Position numbers and translations under genes: made by a program
Part shown: piece by piece, positions 17,701 to 24,605 of the stretch
Position numbering within the stretch: position 1 is the first letter of the stretch
Layout of the letters: each line of letters starts with the position of its first letter
The notes under the pieces: generated by a model
What the model saw: the letters and a program-made list of their open reading frames with translations, nothing else
Told to the model about the DNA's origin: nothing
The model's database searches: none
Assembly: GCF_009711525.1 (NCBI RefSeq)
Contig: NZ_SMLV01000436.1
Coordinates: 65,913 to 99,183 of the forward strand
Origin: Fulvivirga lutimaris
GTDB taxonomy: Bacteria; Bacteroidota; Bacteroidia; Cytophagales; Cyclobacteriaceae
Reading direction: 5' to 3'
Length of the DNA: 33,271 bases

Positions 17701-18834
17701 GAATTAGCGGACTTTAAAGCTCCTGAAGTGCCGCTGGCTCCAGTTATTGCTTCTATAGGAAAATCGCTTACTGAACTGGCAATTGAACTTACTATTGATT
17801 TAAGATCAGCTTATGACAGCACTCAGGTATTTGCTAACGATTTATATGCAGGCAGTATTGAAGAAAACGCTGCACCTGAGTCATTAGAAGCATCATTATC
17901 TGTAAGTGTCGCTGGTAATTATGAAATTCAGGCAATTAGCTACGTAAGTGGCGTTCCTTATTTCTCAAGTGTATCAGCCATTAATGTAACCGAAAATCTA
18001 GAACCAATTGTATCTTATTATTCTGACTTTGAGAATATCAACAATGATGTTGACTTTATTAAAGATGGTTTTACAATTAACATAGCATCAGGCAGTGGTG
18101 CCACAAGAGCACTAAATACTGATCACCCATATCCTACGGCTGAAAGCCTTGGGGTAAATGAGGTAAATCTTACCGCACAATTAGTAACCCCAATTATTGT
18201 AGCTGAAACTGATGCCTTTATAAGGTTTGATGAGATTGTTTTGGTAGAAGAAGGTGAAGCAGGAACAGTGTTTGGCGACCAGGAGTTTTGGGATTATGTT
18301 ATCGTAGAGGGTTCAAAGGATGGTAATAACTGGGTGCCATTGCTTGATGGTTACGATTCAGATGCTGACGAGGCTTGGGATGGCACATCCAATACAGCAA
18401 CAAAAAGTTTGTATAGACCTCGGGAAATAGATATCAAGAATACTTTTGAGTCAGGTGATATCATTCAGCTTAGGTTTAGATTGTTCTCAGATTTTGGTGC
18501 TAATGCCTGGGGCTGGGCAATTGACAATCTAAGGATTCAATTTGATGATGATGACATACCAACTGGCATATTAAAAGAAGTTGATAGCGATGTATTAATT
18601 TATCCTGTACCTGCTAATGAGCAGCTTACAATTGGGGTTAATAATACATTCAAAGGGTTGACTACTGTGCAGATCGTTGATCTAAATGGAAAAGTCAAAT
18701 GGGCAAAGTCAGTAGAAATGAATAACCAGGCTACTGAATTCAGCATTGACGTAAGTGCCTTTGCTCAGGGCATTTATTTGGTGAAGATTAAAGACAGTTC
18801 GTCTTCTTTAGTCAGAAGAATATCCATTCAATAA
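14728..18834 (+). CDS. Secreted T9SS-sorted protein with BNR/sortilin-type beta-propeller repeats
   Basis: This is a 1368-aa protein. Residues 1-30 form a signal peptide or membrane anchor (KLIMGAVFSAVLIMMSLL). At least ten BNR/VPS10-like motifs follow, for example IWKTTDGGISW, IYKSEDKGVTW, IMRSTDGGVSW, VYKSIDFGRNW and IFETTDAGANW. They support one or two large beta-propellers. Residues of about 410-570 lack the motif and look like an inserted beta-sandwich. About 1097-1270 resembles a jelly-roll domain (FWDYVIVEGSKDGNNW, WGWAIDNLRI). The last 83 residues (from DSDVLIYPVPANEQL to VRRISIQ) form a type A T9SS sorting domain, so it should be exported by T9SS and attached to the cell surface or released. 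Catalysis is not evident: BNR repeats occur in sialidases, but the sialidase Arg triad and FRIP box were not seen. Adhesion or glycan/protein binding is as likely. Confidence 0.88.
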   Translation: MKKSAFKLIMGAVFSAVLIMMSLLQFNDTRKDNFVAKSKSKTHKKSIVVNGRTYDGPEKYAYYQAAIRAGQEDLDAPFKHPQYKFDYKNQELLKAKKGKRFSSRTESTPTFKERGPVNVPGRTRAIIVDPDDNSSQTWFAAGVSGGIWKTTDGGISWLEIAPEIENLQVVSLAMSASNSSVMYAGTGESFGGGAPFGQNGNGIYKSEDKGVTWSLLASTVNNDFGNVSRIIVDPTNENTLLASTAGKRSLGFDFGDGAIMRSTDGGVSWNKVFQSAGRPVQQVIAAPSDFNIQYASVLAEGVVKSIDAGLTWTEVSTGLSLSNRLELAISHTNPNKVYGSAVGTRSGAGADLYLTEDGGAIWNLVEVIFDDAPIDFLVQGSYDNCILVNPFNDDNVYFGGVSLFSLTRNPSLDGETTTFYGLEADEVKDFVSFSNFSNVSDAGGRLDVKPAEAEDKTVEIRFGPGISQMAHRFTIPTGQGSGVEANNYSFQDYIEVPFEVWNVTDDVQLMVSFRDQQEDGEFNLIVENFDGDGTTQSREYLFVNNVPYSASTPDENIALNGGHEHKEMYTVFPTLTEGGVWNAAALPSSKVTISRFTSAILGGDLTVVTDARQTFNSNNLHIQGTTNGVHPDNHVMVPIITNQSESEFKILLGTDGGIYASDPGTAPGVSNGSWTWLGSGYNTSQFYGADKILGREQYMGGTQDNGTWLSSASEDASSTSVYNFFIGGDGFEVVAHYTDPLKFIGGSQNNGFVGTDDGGESFYNATNGLSEDGGPFVSRLSSSYQDTDVLFTVEETGVYKSIDFGRNWREIPISEKWGFWSGSDVEVSKADPRIVWAGGRMTEEGSLFVSVDGGESFEPVPNFANLGLCTGIYSHPTKDSTAFAVFSVANSPKIIRTNDLGQTWTDISGYSAGSTSNGFPDVATFALQAMPYDENTYWAGTEIGIFETTDAGANWSLLDEFPSVSIWDFKIKDGQVIIATFGRGIWTADIPELADFKAPEVPLAPVIASIGKSLTELAIELTIDLRSAYDSTQVFANDLYAGSIEENAAPESLEASLSVSVAGNYEIQAISYVSGVPYFSSVSAINVTENLEPIVSYYSDFENINNDVDFIKDGFTINIASGSGATRALNTDHPYPTAESLGVNEVNLTAQLVTPIIVAETDAFIRFDEIVLVEEGEAGTVFGDQEFWDYVIVEGSKDGNNWVPLLDGYDSDADEAWDGTSNTATKSLYRPREIDIKNTFESGDIIQLRFRLFSDFGANAWGWAIDNLRIQFDDDDIPTGILKEVDSDVLIYPVPANEQLTIGVNNTFKGLTTVQIVDLNGKVKWAKSVEMNNQATEFSIDVSAFAQGIYLVKIKDSSSSLVRRISIQ

Positions 18835-18855
18835 TTAAAGCAATAACTCTAACAT

Positions 18856-18881
18856 AAAAGGCCTCAATTGAGGCCTTTTTC
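18856..18881 (+). terminator. Intrinsic terminator after the T9SS protein gene
   Basis: AAAAGGCCTC, AATT, then GAGGCCTTTT form a 10-bp GC-rich hairpin, with a run of Ts continuing as TTTTTCTTTT. It begins 21 bp after the T9SS gene stop. It separates that gene from the regulator downstream and works in both directions by symmetry. Confidence 0.85.
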
Positions 18882-18902
18882 TTTTACAAATTTTAAATTC
18901 TA

Positions 18903-18942
18903 TGTTTCATTATGAAACATAAAAATGTTCCGTATTGAAACA
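18903..18942. promoter_or_regulatory. Paired operator upstream of the NtrC-type regulator (same motif as the permease enhancer)
   Basis: TGTTTCATTATGAAACA (18903-18919) and TGTTCCGTATTGAAACA (18926-18942) match the two sites in front of the permease operon. They have the same 17-bp length and the same 23-bp centre-to-centre spacing. The second site ends 21 bp before the regulator ATG. No sigma-54 promoter (GG-N10-GC) is found between the sites and the gene. A weak -7-like TATGTTTC overlaps the first site, so binding here may repress rather than activate. Confidence 0.7.
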
Positions 18943-18963
18943 TTTTAATAAATTGCCAACAAT

Positions 18964-20331
18964 ATGAATGATGCGCATATATTGGTAATCGATGATGATG
19001 TAGATGTGCTACATACAGCACGCATTGTCTTAAAACCACAATTTTCAAAAGTGGTGGTGGAGAGTAATCCACAGCAGATTAATTTTTTGCTCAGTAATCA
19101 GCAATTTGATGTGGTTTTACTGGATATGAATTTCACTACTGGGGCTACTAACGGACAAGACGGTCTTACCTGGCTACAAAAGATCCGTGAGATTAAACCA
19201 GACCAACAAGTGGTAATGATGACCGCCTATGGTGACATCAAGCTTGCGGTTGAAGCCATGAAGCGTGGGGCTGCGGATTTTATAGTTAAGCCATGGGAAA
19301 ACGAGAAGTTTTTGGCAACCATACAATTGGCCTATGAGCATGGTAAATCCAAAGAAGAGATTAAAACTTTAAAGGCACAGCAGAGCTCCATTCACCAAAT
19401 GCTGATAGCCAGTGATGATATTGTAGAGGGTGAATCTGAAGCCATGAAGCAAGTGCTAAAGCAAGTGCAGAAGGTTGCCGGTACTGATGCTAATGTTCTA
19501 ATTCTTGGTGAGAATGGAACTGGAAAGGAAGAAATTGCTAAACTGTTGCATAAGAACTCACTCCGAAACAAAGGGCCATTTATTAAGGTTGATTTGGGCG
19601 CTATTACAGAAACGCTATTCGAATCGGAGCTATTTGGACATGTAAAAGGCGCTTTTACTGATGCTAAAGAAGACAGGCATGGTAGGTTTATTTTGTCAGA
19701 TGGAGGCACCTTGTTTTTAGATGAAATTGGCAATCTATCATTAGCTATGCAGGCGAAACTTTTATCTGTATTGCAGAATAAGGAAGTAACTCCAGTGGGT
19801 GGATCCAAACCTACTAAAGTTAATAATAGGGTTATAGCGGCTACCAATAGTGATATCCAAAAAGGAATAGCCGAAAAGGCTTTTAGAGAGGATTTACTTT
19901 ATAGATTAAATACAGTAACTATAGTATTGCCTCCCTTACGGGAACGTGTAGAAGACATACCAGCGCTAGCTAATCACTTTCTTAAGTCTTTTAACAACAA
20001 GTATGGTAAATATGCATCCTTTGGTGCAGGAGTCATTGATGAGCTGAAAGGATATAGTTGGCCTGGCAATATTCGTGAGTTGATGCACGCCATAGAGCGA
20101 GCGGTGATCATGTCAGATGCAGATTCCCTCACTATGAATGATTTTCTTATCAACCAAAATAATTTGGCCAACCCTTTGGTAGACACTGTGAACCTTGATG
20201 ACATCGAAAAGAACACGATAGAAAGGGCCATCAAAAAGTATGAAGGCAATATTAGCAAGGCAGCCAAAGAGTTGGGTTTAGGACGTACCACCATTTATAG
20301 GAAGATGGATAAATATGGCATCAAATATTAA
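18964..20331 (+). CDS. Sigma-54-dependent response regulator (NtrC family)
   Basis: This 455-aa regulator has three domains. The receiver (about 1-125) has the acidic group Asp10-12, phosphoacceptor Asp54 and Lys109. The AAA+ domain (about 155-385) has Walker A GENGTGKE at 182-189, Walker B GGTLFLDE at 247-254, and the sigma-54 contact loop at 229-234 reading GAFTDA instead of GAFTGA. A Fis-type helix-turn-helix lies at about 430-448 (ISKAAKELGLGRTTIYRKM). When phosphorylated it should form a ring, bind upstream dyads and remodel sigma-54 polymerase. The kinase gene follows 3 bp later. Operators in front of its own gene and the permease operon mark both as targets. The match to the permease sigma-54 promoter makes the regulon assignment strong, but direct binding is inferred. 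Confidence 0.95.
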   Translation: MNDAHILVIDDDVDVLHTARIVLKPQFSKVVVESNPQQINFLLSNQQFDVVLLDMNFTTGATNGQDGLTWLQKIREIKPDQQVVMMTAYGDIKLAVEAMKRGAADFIVKPWENEKFLATIQLAYEHGKSKEEIKTLKAQQSSIHQMLIASDDIVEGESEAMKQVLKQVQKVAGTDANVLILGENGTGKEEIAKLLHKNSLRNKGPFIKVDLGAITETLFESELFGHVKGAFTDAKEDRHGRFILSDGGTLFLDEIGNLSLAMQAKLLSVLQNKEVTPVGGSKPTKVNNRVIAATNSDIQKGIAEKAFREDLLYRLNTVTIVLPPLRERVEDIPALANHFLKSFNNKYGKYASFGAGVIDELKGYSWPGNIRELMHAIERAVIMSDADSLTMNDFLINQNNLANPLVDTVNLDDIEKNTIERAIKKYEGNISKAAKELGLGRTTIYRKMDKYGIKY

Positions 20332-20334
20332 GGC

Positions 20335-21672
20335 ATGAGTTTTAAATTCCATGTCATATTCCGCTGCTTACTTATCCTTCTGGCATCGTTGGTACTTTCC
20401 TGGGTGCTGCTCAATCGTGATTGGTTTTTCACGCCTTTAGTATTAGTCCTGATCTTATCGGGGCTTGTGGCGAACCTCATATATTATGTAGAAAAGACCA
20501 GTCGTAATCTTGCTCAGTTCCTGTTGAACGTCAAACAAGGAGGATTCACACACTCTTTCAAAAACGATCAGGAAGGACATAATAAGCTTAACAAGGTTTT
20601 TAATGATGTTATAGAAGAGTTTCATCGTGTATCTATGGAGCGTGAGTCGCACTATTTATACCTGCAAACACTCAACGAAAACCTGGGTGTTGCGCTTATT
20701 AGTTATGACGAGGAAGGTAAGATCGATTTACTAAACCCTGCCGCTAAAAATTTATTAAAACGCCCTATCCTCAGACACATTGATGAGTTGAAAGAAATTG
20801 ATGATGGTCTTTTAAGCATGGTAAAATCACTGCAATCCGGTGATCGTAAGGTGTTAAAAACCATTATTGATAATCAGTTGATCCAGCTATCTATTCAGTG
20901 CAAACTTTTTAAGGTGCAGGATAAAACCTTTACGCTATTATTGATCCAAAATATTAACGAAGAGCTTGAGCAAAAGGAAGTGGAGGCCTGGCAAAGGCTG
21001 GTTAGTGTTCTGACACATGAGATTATGAACTCAGTAACCCCTATTGCTTCTTTAAGTGATGCCTTCAATAACCTATTGGAAAGAAAGAAGTCATTCAACA
21101 ACTTTAGTGAGGAAGAAACACAGGATTTATCAGAAAGCCTAAAAACAATAGAGAGACGAAGCAAGGGCCTGATGAAATTTGTGAATGCCTATAAAGATTT
21201 TGCGAAAAACCCTGATTTAAACATTACCCAATTTGAATTGAATGAGCTCTTGCAGCGCATCATAAAATTATTTCAGCCTGATCTGGAGAGTGCTCAAATT
21301 GAAATTAAATATCAGTATGCCAAAGAGGGCTCAACTATAGCGGCAGATTATGACTTGATGGAGCATGTAATTATCAATCTGATAAAAAATGCCATTGAGG
21401 CATTACGGGGAAAGGAAAATGCAGTGCTGGGCATTCAGCTTGCGAAAAGTAATCGTCAGATTTCATTAAAAATAATTGATAATGGCCCCGGTATAGCGGC
21501 TGAAGACATGGATAAAGTGTTTATCCCCTTCTATACCACCAAAAAGGCGGGGTCAGGTGTTGGTCTCAGCTTAGCAAGAAAAATAATAAAGCTGCATGAC
21601 GGCAACCTTTTGGTTAAATCAATTCCTAATCAATACACCTGTTTTACCATTGAATTAGAGGCTCTGAAATAA
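20335..21672 (+). CDS. Membrane sensor histidine kinase, NtrB/NtrY-like, partner of the NtrC-type regulator
   Basis: This 445-aa kinase has two N-terminal membrane helices (about 6-26 and 33-52) separated by only a few residues, so it has almost no periplasmic domain. A HAMP-like or linker region and a PAS-like domain (about 110-210, LGVALISYDEEGKIDLLNPAA) follow. The dimerisation/phosphoacceptor helix carries His228 in LTHEIMNS. The ATPase domain has the N box NLIKNAIEAL, G1 DNGPGIAAED, the F box FIPFYTTKK and G2 GSGVGLSLARKI. The lack of an extracytoplasmic sensor suggests it senses a membrane or cytoplasmic cue, or envelope stress through a partner. It is encoded 3 bp after the regulator in one operon. 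The signal is unknown; a role in reporting envelope or antimicrobial stress to the permeases is inference. Confidence 0.94.
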   Translation: MSFKFHVIFRCLLILLASLVLSWVLLNRDWFFTPLVLVLILSGLVANLIYYVEKTSRNLAQFLLNVKQGGFTHSFKNDQEGHNKLNKVFNDVIEEFHRVSMERESHYLYLQTLNENLGVALISYDEEGKIDLLNPAAKNLLKRPILRHIDELKEIDDGLLSMVKSLQSGDRKVLKTIIDNQLIQLSIQCKLFKVQDKTFTLLLIQNINEELEQKEVEAWQRLVSVLTHEIMNSVTPIASLSDAFNNLLERKKSFNNFSEEETQDLSESLKTIERRSKGLMKFVNAYKDFAKNPDLNITQFELNELLQRIIKLFQPDLESAQIEIKYQYAKEGSTIAADYDLMEHVIINLIKNAIEALRGKENAVLGIQLAKSNRQISLKIIDNGPGIAAEDMDKVFIPFYTTKKAGSGVGLSLARKIIKLHDGNLLVKSIPNQYTCFTIELEALK

Positions 21673-21749
21673 AGTGTGGATAACCCCGTGATTATCAGTA
21701 AATAATGGTTGATAAACACCTGCTTTTAAGGCCAATTTTTTGTTCAAAA

Positions 21750-21780
21750 CTTGTGGGAAACAACAACCTTAAAAAGTTTG
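21750..21780 (+). promoter_or_regulatory. Candidate promoter of the noncoding RNA
   Basis: CTTG at 21750-21753, a 19-base gap and AAAGTTTG at 21773-21780 fit the Bacteroidota -33 TTTG / -7 TAnnTTTG pattern with one mismatch in each box and correct spacing. The predicted start is at about 21785-21788. It lies 78 bp after the kinase stop. Confidence 0.5.
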
Positions 21781-21784
21781 CGAT

Positions 21785-22265
21785 TGCAAAAATAATGATG
21801 ACCTTAGATTCACCAAGTGAGAGATACTCTCGGCAAACACAAAAGAGTGTTAGGTCAGTAAAGTTAGTTTCGTGATGTAATTGTACAAGGGTTTCGGACT
21901 TCGGTTTAGAAATTGAGATGACTAAAGTCGCAGGGTCAATTCATTATAGAATAGTTCTTCTAAATAACTGTTAATACAGCTTGCTGAATTAATAAGATTT
22001 AAGAGAATTTGATGTTAAGGGTGAAAGGTCAGCTGCCTCGGTAGACTGTCTGAGATGACTAATAGTTGCAAAAAGCTTTAATATCAAGTATCACCTAAGG
22101 GAGTGGTATTATTTGAGAGAGTAGCATGAAAGCCAGACGTAGAATGAGCACCTCGGTGCAATATCGCTACAAAAGCCAGATAACTGTAGCTTGGTCACAA
22201 TAGCAGCTACGGTTGCTAAAAGTGAAATGGAGATTTTTCGTTAAGAGAAATCTCCATTTTTGTTT
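21785..22265 (+). ncRNA. Unassigned structured noncoding RNA of about 480 nt
   Basis: This stretch has no credible open frame but has many hairpins in a row. They are a three-way junction closed by TGACCT/AGGTCA (21799-21857), a UUCG-capped hairpin at 21892-21912, TTAAT.CAG/CTG.ATTAA at 21971-21992, and a CUCG-loop hairpin at 22030-22048. They continue with an 8-bp stem at 22087-22110, GTAGC/GCTAC at 22121-22170 enclosing GCAC(CUCG)GUGC, and an 11-bp stem at 22181-22215. An intrinsic terminator ends it, and a promoter lies just upstream. The landmark sequences of tmRNA (tRNA-like ends, tag ending ALAA), RNase P RNA (GAGGAAAGTCC) and SRP RNA are absent. Twelve bases, TGAGATGACTAA, occur twice (21914 and 22051). 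The 5' end is approximate. Pairings were found by eye, without energy calculation or covariation. Confidence 0.6.
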
Positions 22266-22266
22266 T
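22225..22266 (+). terminator. Intrinsic terminator of the noncoding RNA
   Basis: AAATGGAGATTT (22225-22236) pairs perfectly with AAATCTCCATTT (22248-22259) around an 11-base loop. TTGTTTT follows directly. The T run is present only on the plus strand, which fixes the direction of the transcript it ends. Confidence 0.85.
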
Positions 22267-22270
22267 ATGA

Positions 22271-22303
22271 CCATCTACTAATCCTTGAAGGATTAGTAGA
22301 TGG
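22271..22303. repeat. 33-nt near-perfect palindrome
   Basis: CCATCTACTAATCCTT is followed by one G and then its exact reverse complement, giving 16-bp arms with a single central base. No T run follows on either strand, so it does not look like a classic terminator. It could be an operator for a dimeric protein, a small dispersed palindrome or a cruciform site. It stands 5 bp after the noncoding RNA's T run. Confidence 0.7.
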
Positions 22304-22334
22304 GTGTTTCATTATAAGTAGCCAGGCAGAGATA

Positions 22335-22378
22335 CCGGATAAATAAAGGTTTTAAAAAGATAAACCTTTATTTTCCGG
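22335..22378 (-). terminator. Inverted repeat downstream of the DPP-IV-like gene, probable terminator
   Basis: AATAAAGGTTT and AAACCTTTATT pair as an 11-bp stem, flanked by CCGG on both sides. It lies 22-65 bp beyond the stop of the minus-strand peptidase gene, the usual place for a terminator. The stem is AT-rich and there is no clean T run outside it, so efficiency is uncertain. Confidence 0.45.
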
Positions 22379-22399
22379 CATGACAGCAGCTTCCTTAGC

Positions 22400-24568
22400 T
22401 TACAAATTCTCTTTCACCCAGTTGGTCAACATAGTGAATAAATGCATTCTGGCATTGTCTTTTGAAATACCATGAGCCCTGTCAGGGTAGTAGAATGAAT
22501 CAAACTGCTTGCCTTCATGGATCAGCACATTCTGCAATGTCACTGCATTTTGGAAATGCACATTATCATCACCAGTACCATGCACTAAAAGGTAATTGCC
22601 TTTAAGTTTAGCTGCATGGGTAGTTGGCGAGTTACTGTCATAGCCATCAGCATTATTTTGTGGCGTATCCATGTAACGCTCAGTGTAGATGGTATCATAA
22701 AATCTCCAGTTGGTCACAGGAGCAACGGCAATAGCCGCTTTGAAAAGTCCTTCACCCTGAAACATTGCCAATGACGACATATAGCCACCATAGCTCCATC
22801 CCCAAATACCAATTCTCTCTTCATCAATGTATGGAATATTACCCAGATATTTTGCTCCGGCCTGGTGATCGATAGACTCATATTTACCTAATTGCTTATA
22901 AGTAAGCTTCTTAAATTTAGCTCCTCTTCCTCCTGTACCTCTAGGGTCAATAACAACAACAATATAACCTTCTTGAGTTAGCATCTGGTGCCAGTAAAAG
23001 TTGCTACCACCACCCCAGTTGTTCCATACCTGCTGAGAACCCGGACCGCTATATTGAAATACTAGCGCAGGATATTCCTTATTCTCATCAAAGTTGGCCG
23101 GCTTAATCATATAGCCATTAATTGATGTACCATCTACTGTATTGTAAGTAAAAAACTCTTTCTTTTGAACATTATATTCTTTGATAGTCGCCTCTAGTTT
23201 TTGATTGTCTTCTAAAGTCTTCACCAGCTTGTTTTTAGCCGTGCTGTAAAGATTCACATGACGTGGGTGATCATTGCTGCTGTGACTATCAATATAATAT
23301 TTAAAATCACTACTCATATTAATGCTGTGAACACCAGGTTCAGCCCTTAGCGATTTCTTGTTCTTACCATTAATATCTACTGAATAGAAAAGTCTATCCA
23401 TTGGAGAGTATTCTGTTGAGGTGAAATACAACTTGGCGGTTCTTGAAGACTCATCTACCCCTAAGAAATTATCTACTTCCCAATTGCCAGAAGTAATCTG
23501 ATTTTTCAGTTTCCCGTCAATTCCGTACCAGTAAAGGTGCTTGTAACCACTTTTTTCACTGGCAAAAATGAATGATTTACCATCCTTCAAATAGGTAAGG
23601 TCATCTACAAAATCAATGTCAATATAAGTATCTGTAGTTTCAGACAAGATCACTTTAGCTTCAGCCGTTTTAGTGTTAACATGCAGCAGGTCAATCTTAT
23701 TTTGAAGTCTATTTAGCCTGATCAATGATAACTCATTAGGGTTTGGGGTCTGGCTAATTCGTGCAATATAATACTCGCCTTCACCTACTTTTACCTCCTT
23801 CTTGGCTTTAGTAGAAAGGGTGTAGATAGTTGCCTTTAATTTGGAATTGTCTTCACCAGCTTTTGGGTATTTAAACCTGTAATCTGTTGGGTACAACTGC
23901 CCCTTATTCCACACCTGCATGTTGTATTCTCTAACTCCACTTTCATCAAAAGTCAGATAAAACAGATCATTATTTCCTGACCATTCAAAAGCTCTGGTTG
24001 AAGACAGTTCCTCCTCATAAACCCAGTCAGTGCTACCGTTAATGATGTGGTTAAACTTGCCATCATCAGTTACCTGCACTTCACTGCCATCTGATAGATT
24101 AACATAGAACAAATTGTTACCTCTCACAAACGCCACTTTAGTTCCGTCAGGAGATAATGTAGCATAAGACTGCTTTCCATTATCAGAAAGTTTGGTCAAA
24201 GACTTACTCGCGAAGTCATAGATATAGAACTCGGCCGTATAAGACCTTCTGTAAATACTTTCTCTTTCTGTTAATAACAACACCTTGCTCTCATCAGCAT
24301 TAAATGAGTAGCTCGAAAAGTCAATTTTTGGGCTCAGGGCATCACCATCCAAAATAGTTTCCACTATCTCGCCAGTAGTGATATCATATTTTACAATATC
24401 ATTACCCTCAAGTGCGCTGTAATACTGCCCGGCATTCATCCAGTTGATTCCTCTAACTGAGGCTTCGCTAAATGTCCCCTTCTGATAAATGTCTGCGACA
24501 GTAATTTTCTTTTGAGCATGTAAGGCCATACTCATGCCAGCAAAAATTATAATAAGAATATTTCTCAT
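22400..24568 (-). CDS. Dipeptidyl-peptidase-IV-like serine peptidase (family S9B), exported
   Basis: This 722-aa enzyme begins with a signal peptide (about 1-19, MRNILIIIFAGMSMALHAQ). An eight-bladed DPP-IV beta-propeller region follows, with DWVYEEEL at 181-188, whose glutamates grip the peptide N-terminus. The C-terminal alpha/beta-hydrolase domain has Ser592 in GWSYGGY, Asp667 in GTGDDNVHF and His699 in DRAHGIS. Spacing is close to the human enzyme (Asp-His interval identical at 32). It should remove Xaa-Pro dipeptides in the periplasm, helping peptide use. Related enzymes are common in asaccharolytic and proteolytic Bacteroidota. The gene is 37 bp downstream of the trans-sulfuration gene on the same strand and may share its transcript. 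Specificity for proline rather than another residue is inferred from the motif. Confidence 0.93.
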   Translation of the reverse strand: MRNILIIIFAGMSMALHAQKKITVADIYQKGTFSEASVRGINWMNAGQYYSALEGNDIVKYDITTGEIVETILDGDALSPKIDFSSYSFNADESKVLLLTERESIYRRSYTAEFYIYDFASKSLTKLSDNGKQSYATLSPDGTKVAFVRGNNLFYVNLSDGSEVQVTDDGKFNHIINGSTDWVYEEELSSTRAFEWSGNNDLFYLTFDESGVREYNMQVWNKGQLYPTDYRFKYPKAGEDNSKLKATIYTLSTKAKKEVKVGEGEYYIARISQTPNPNELSLIRLNRLQNKIDLLHVNTKTAEAKVILSETTDTYIDIDFVDDLTYLKDGKSFIFASEKSGYKHLYWYGIDGKLKNQITSGNWEVDNFLGVDESSRTAKLYFTSTEYSPMDRLFYSVDINGKNKKSLRAEPGVHSINMSSDFKYYIDSHSSNDHPRHVNLYSTAKNKLVKTLEDNQKLEATIKEYNVQKKEFFTYNTVDGTSINGYMIKPANFDENKEYPALVFQYSGPGSQQVWNNWGGGSNFYWHQMLTQEGYIVVVIDPRGTGGRGAKFKKLTYKQLGKYESIDHQAGAKYLGNIPYIDEERIGIWGWSYGGYMSSLAMFQGEGLFKAAIAVAPVTNWRFYDTIYTERYMDTPQNNADGYDSNSPTTHAAKLKGNYLLVHGTGDDNVHFQNAVTLQNVLIHEGKQFDSFYYPDRAHGISKDNARMHLFTMLTNWVKENL

Positions 24569-24605
24569 CGATGTATTATTAGGTTTACGTATTAAAATAA
24601 TTCAA

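Noticed and set aside
18943-18963. Sigma-54 promoter between the paired operator and the regulator gene
   Set aside because: No GG followed ten bases later by GC exists in this interval.
19392-19847. 151-codon antisense frame inside the NtrC-type regulator gene
   Set aside because: It mirrors a strongly conserved AAA+ coding region and has the Ser/Pro-rich composition typical of antisense shadows.
21795-21875. 26-codon open frame near the 5' end of the noncoding RNA
   Set aside because: It is short, runs through the stems of the three-way junction, and its product resembles nothing I know. It remains possible as a leader peptide but is not supported.
21785-22265. tmRNA, RNase P RNA, SRP RNA or 6S RNA
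   Set aside because: I looked for tRNA-like ends and an ALAA tag frame, the GAGGAAAGTCC core of RNase P RNA, the SRP tetraloop motif and a single long bubble hairpin. None was found on either strand.
22305-22321. Activator site near the palindrome (TGTTTCATTAT)
   Set aside because: The right half of the dyad is missing, there is no partner site 23 bp away and no sigma-54 promoter nearby.
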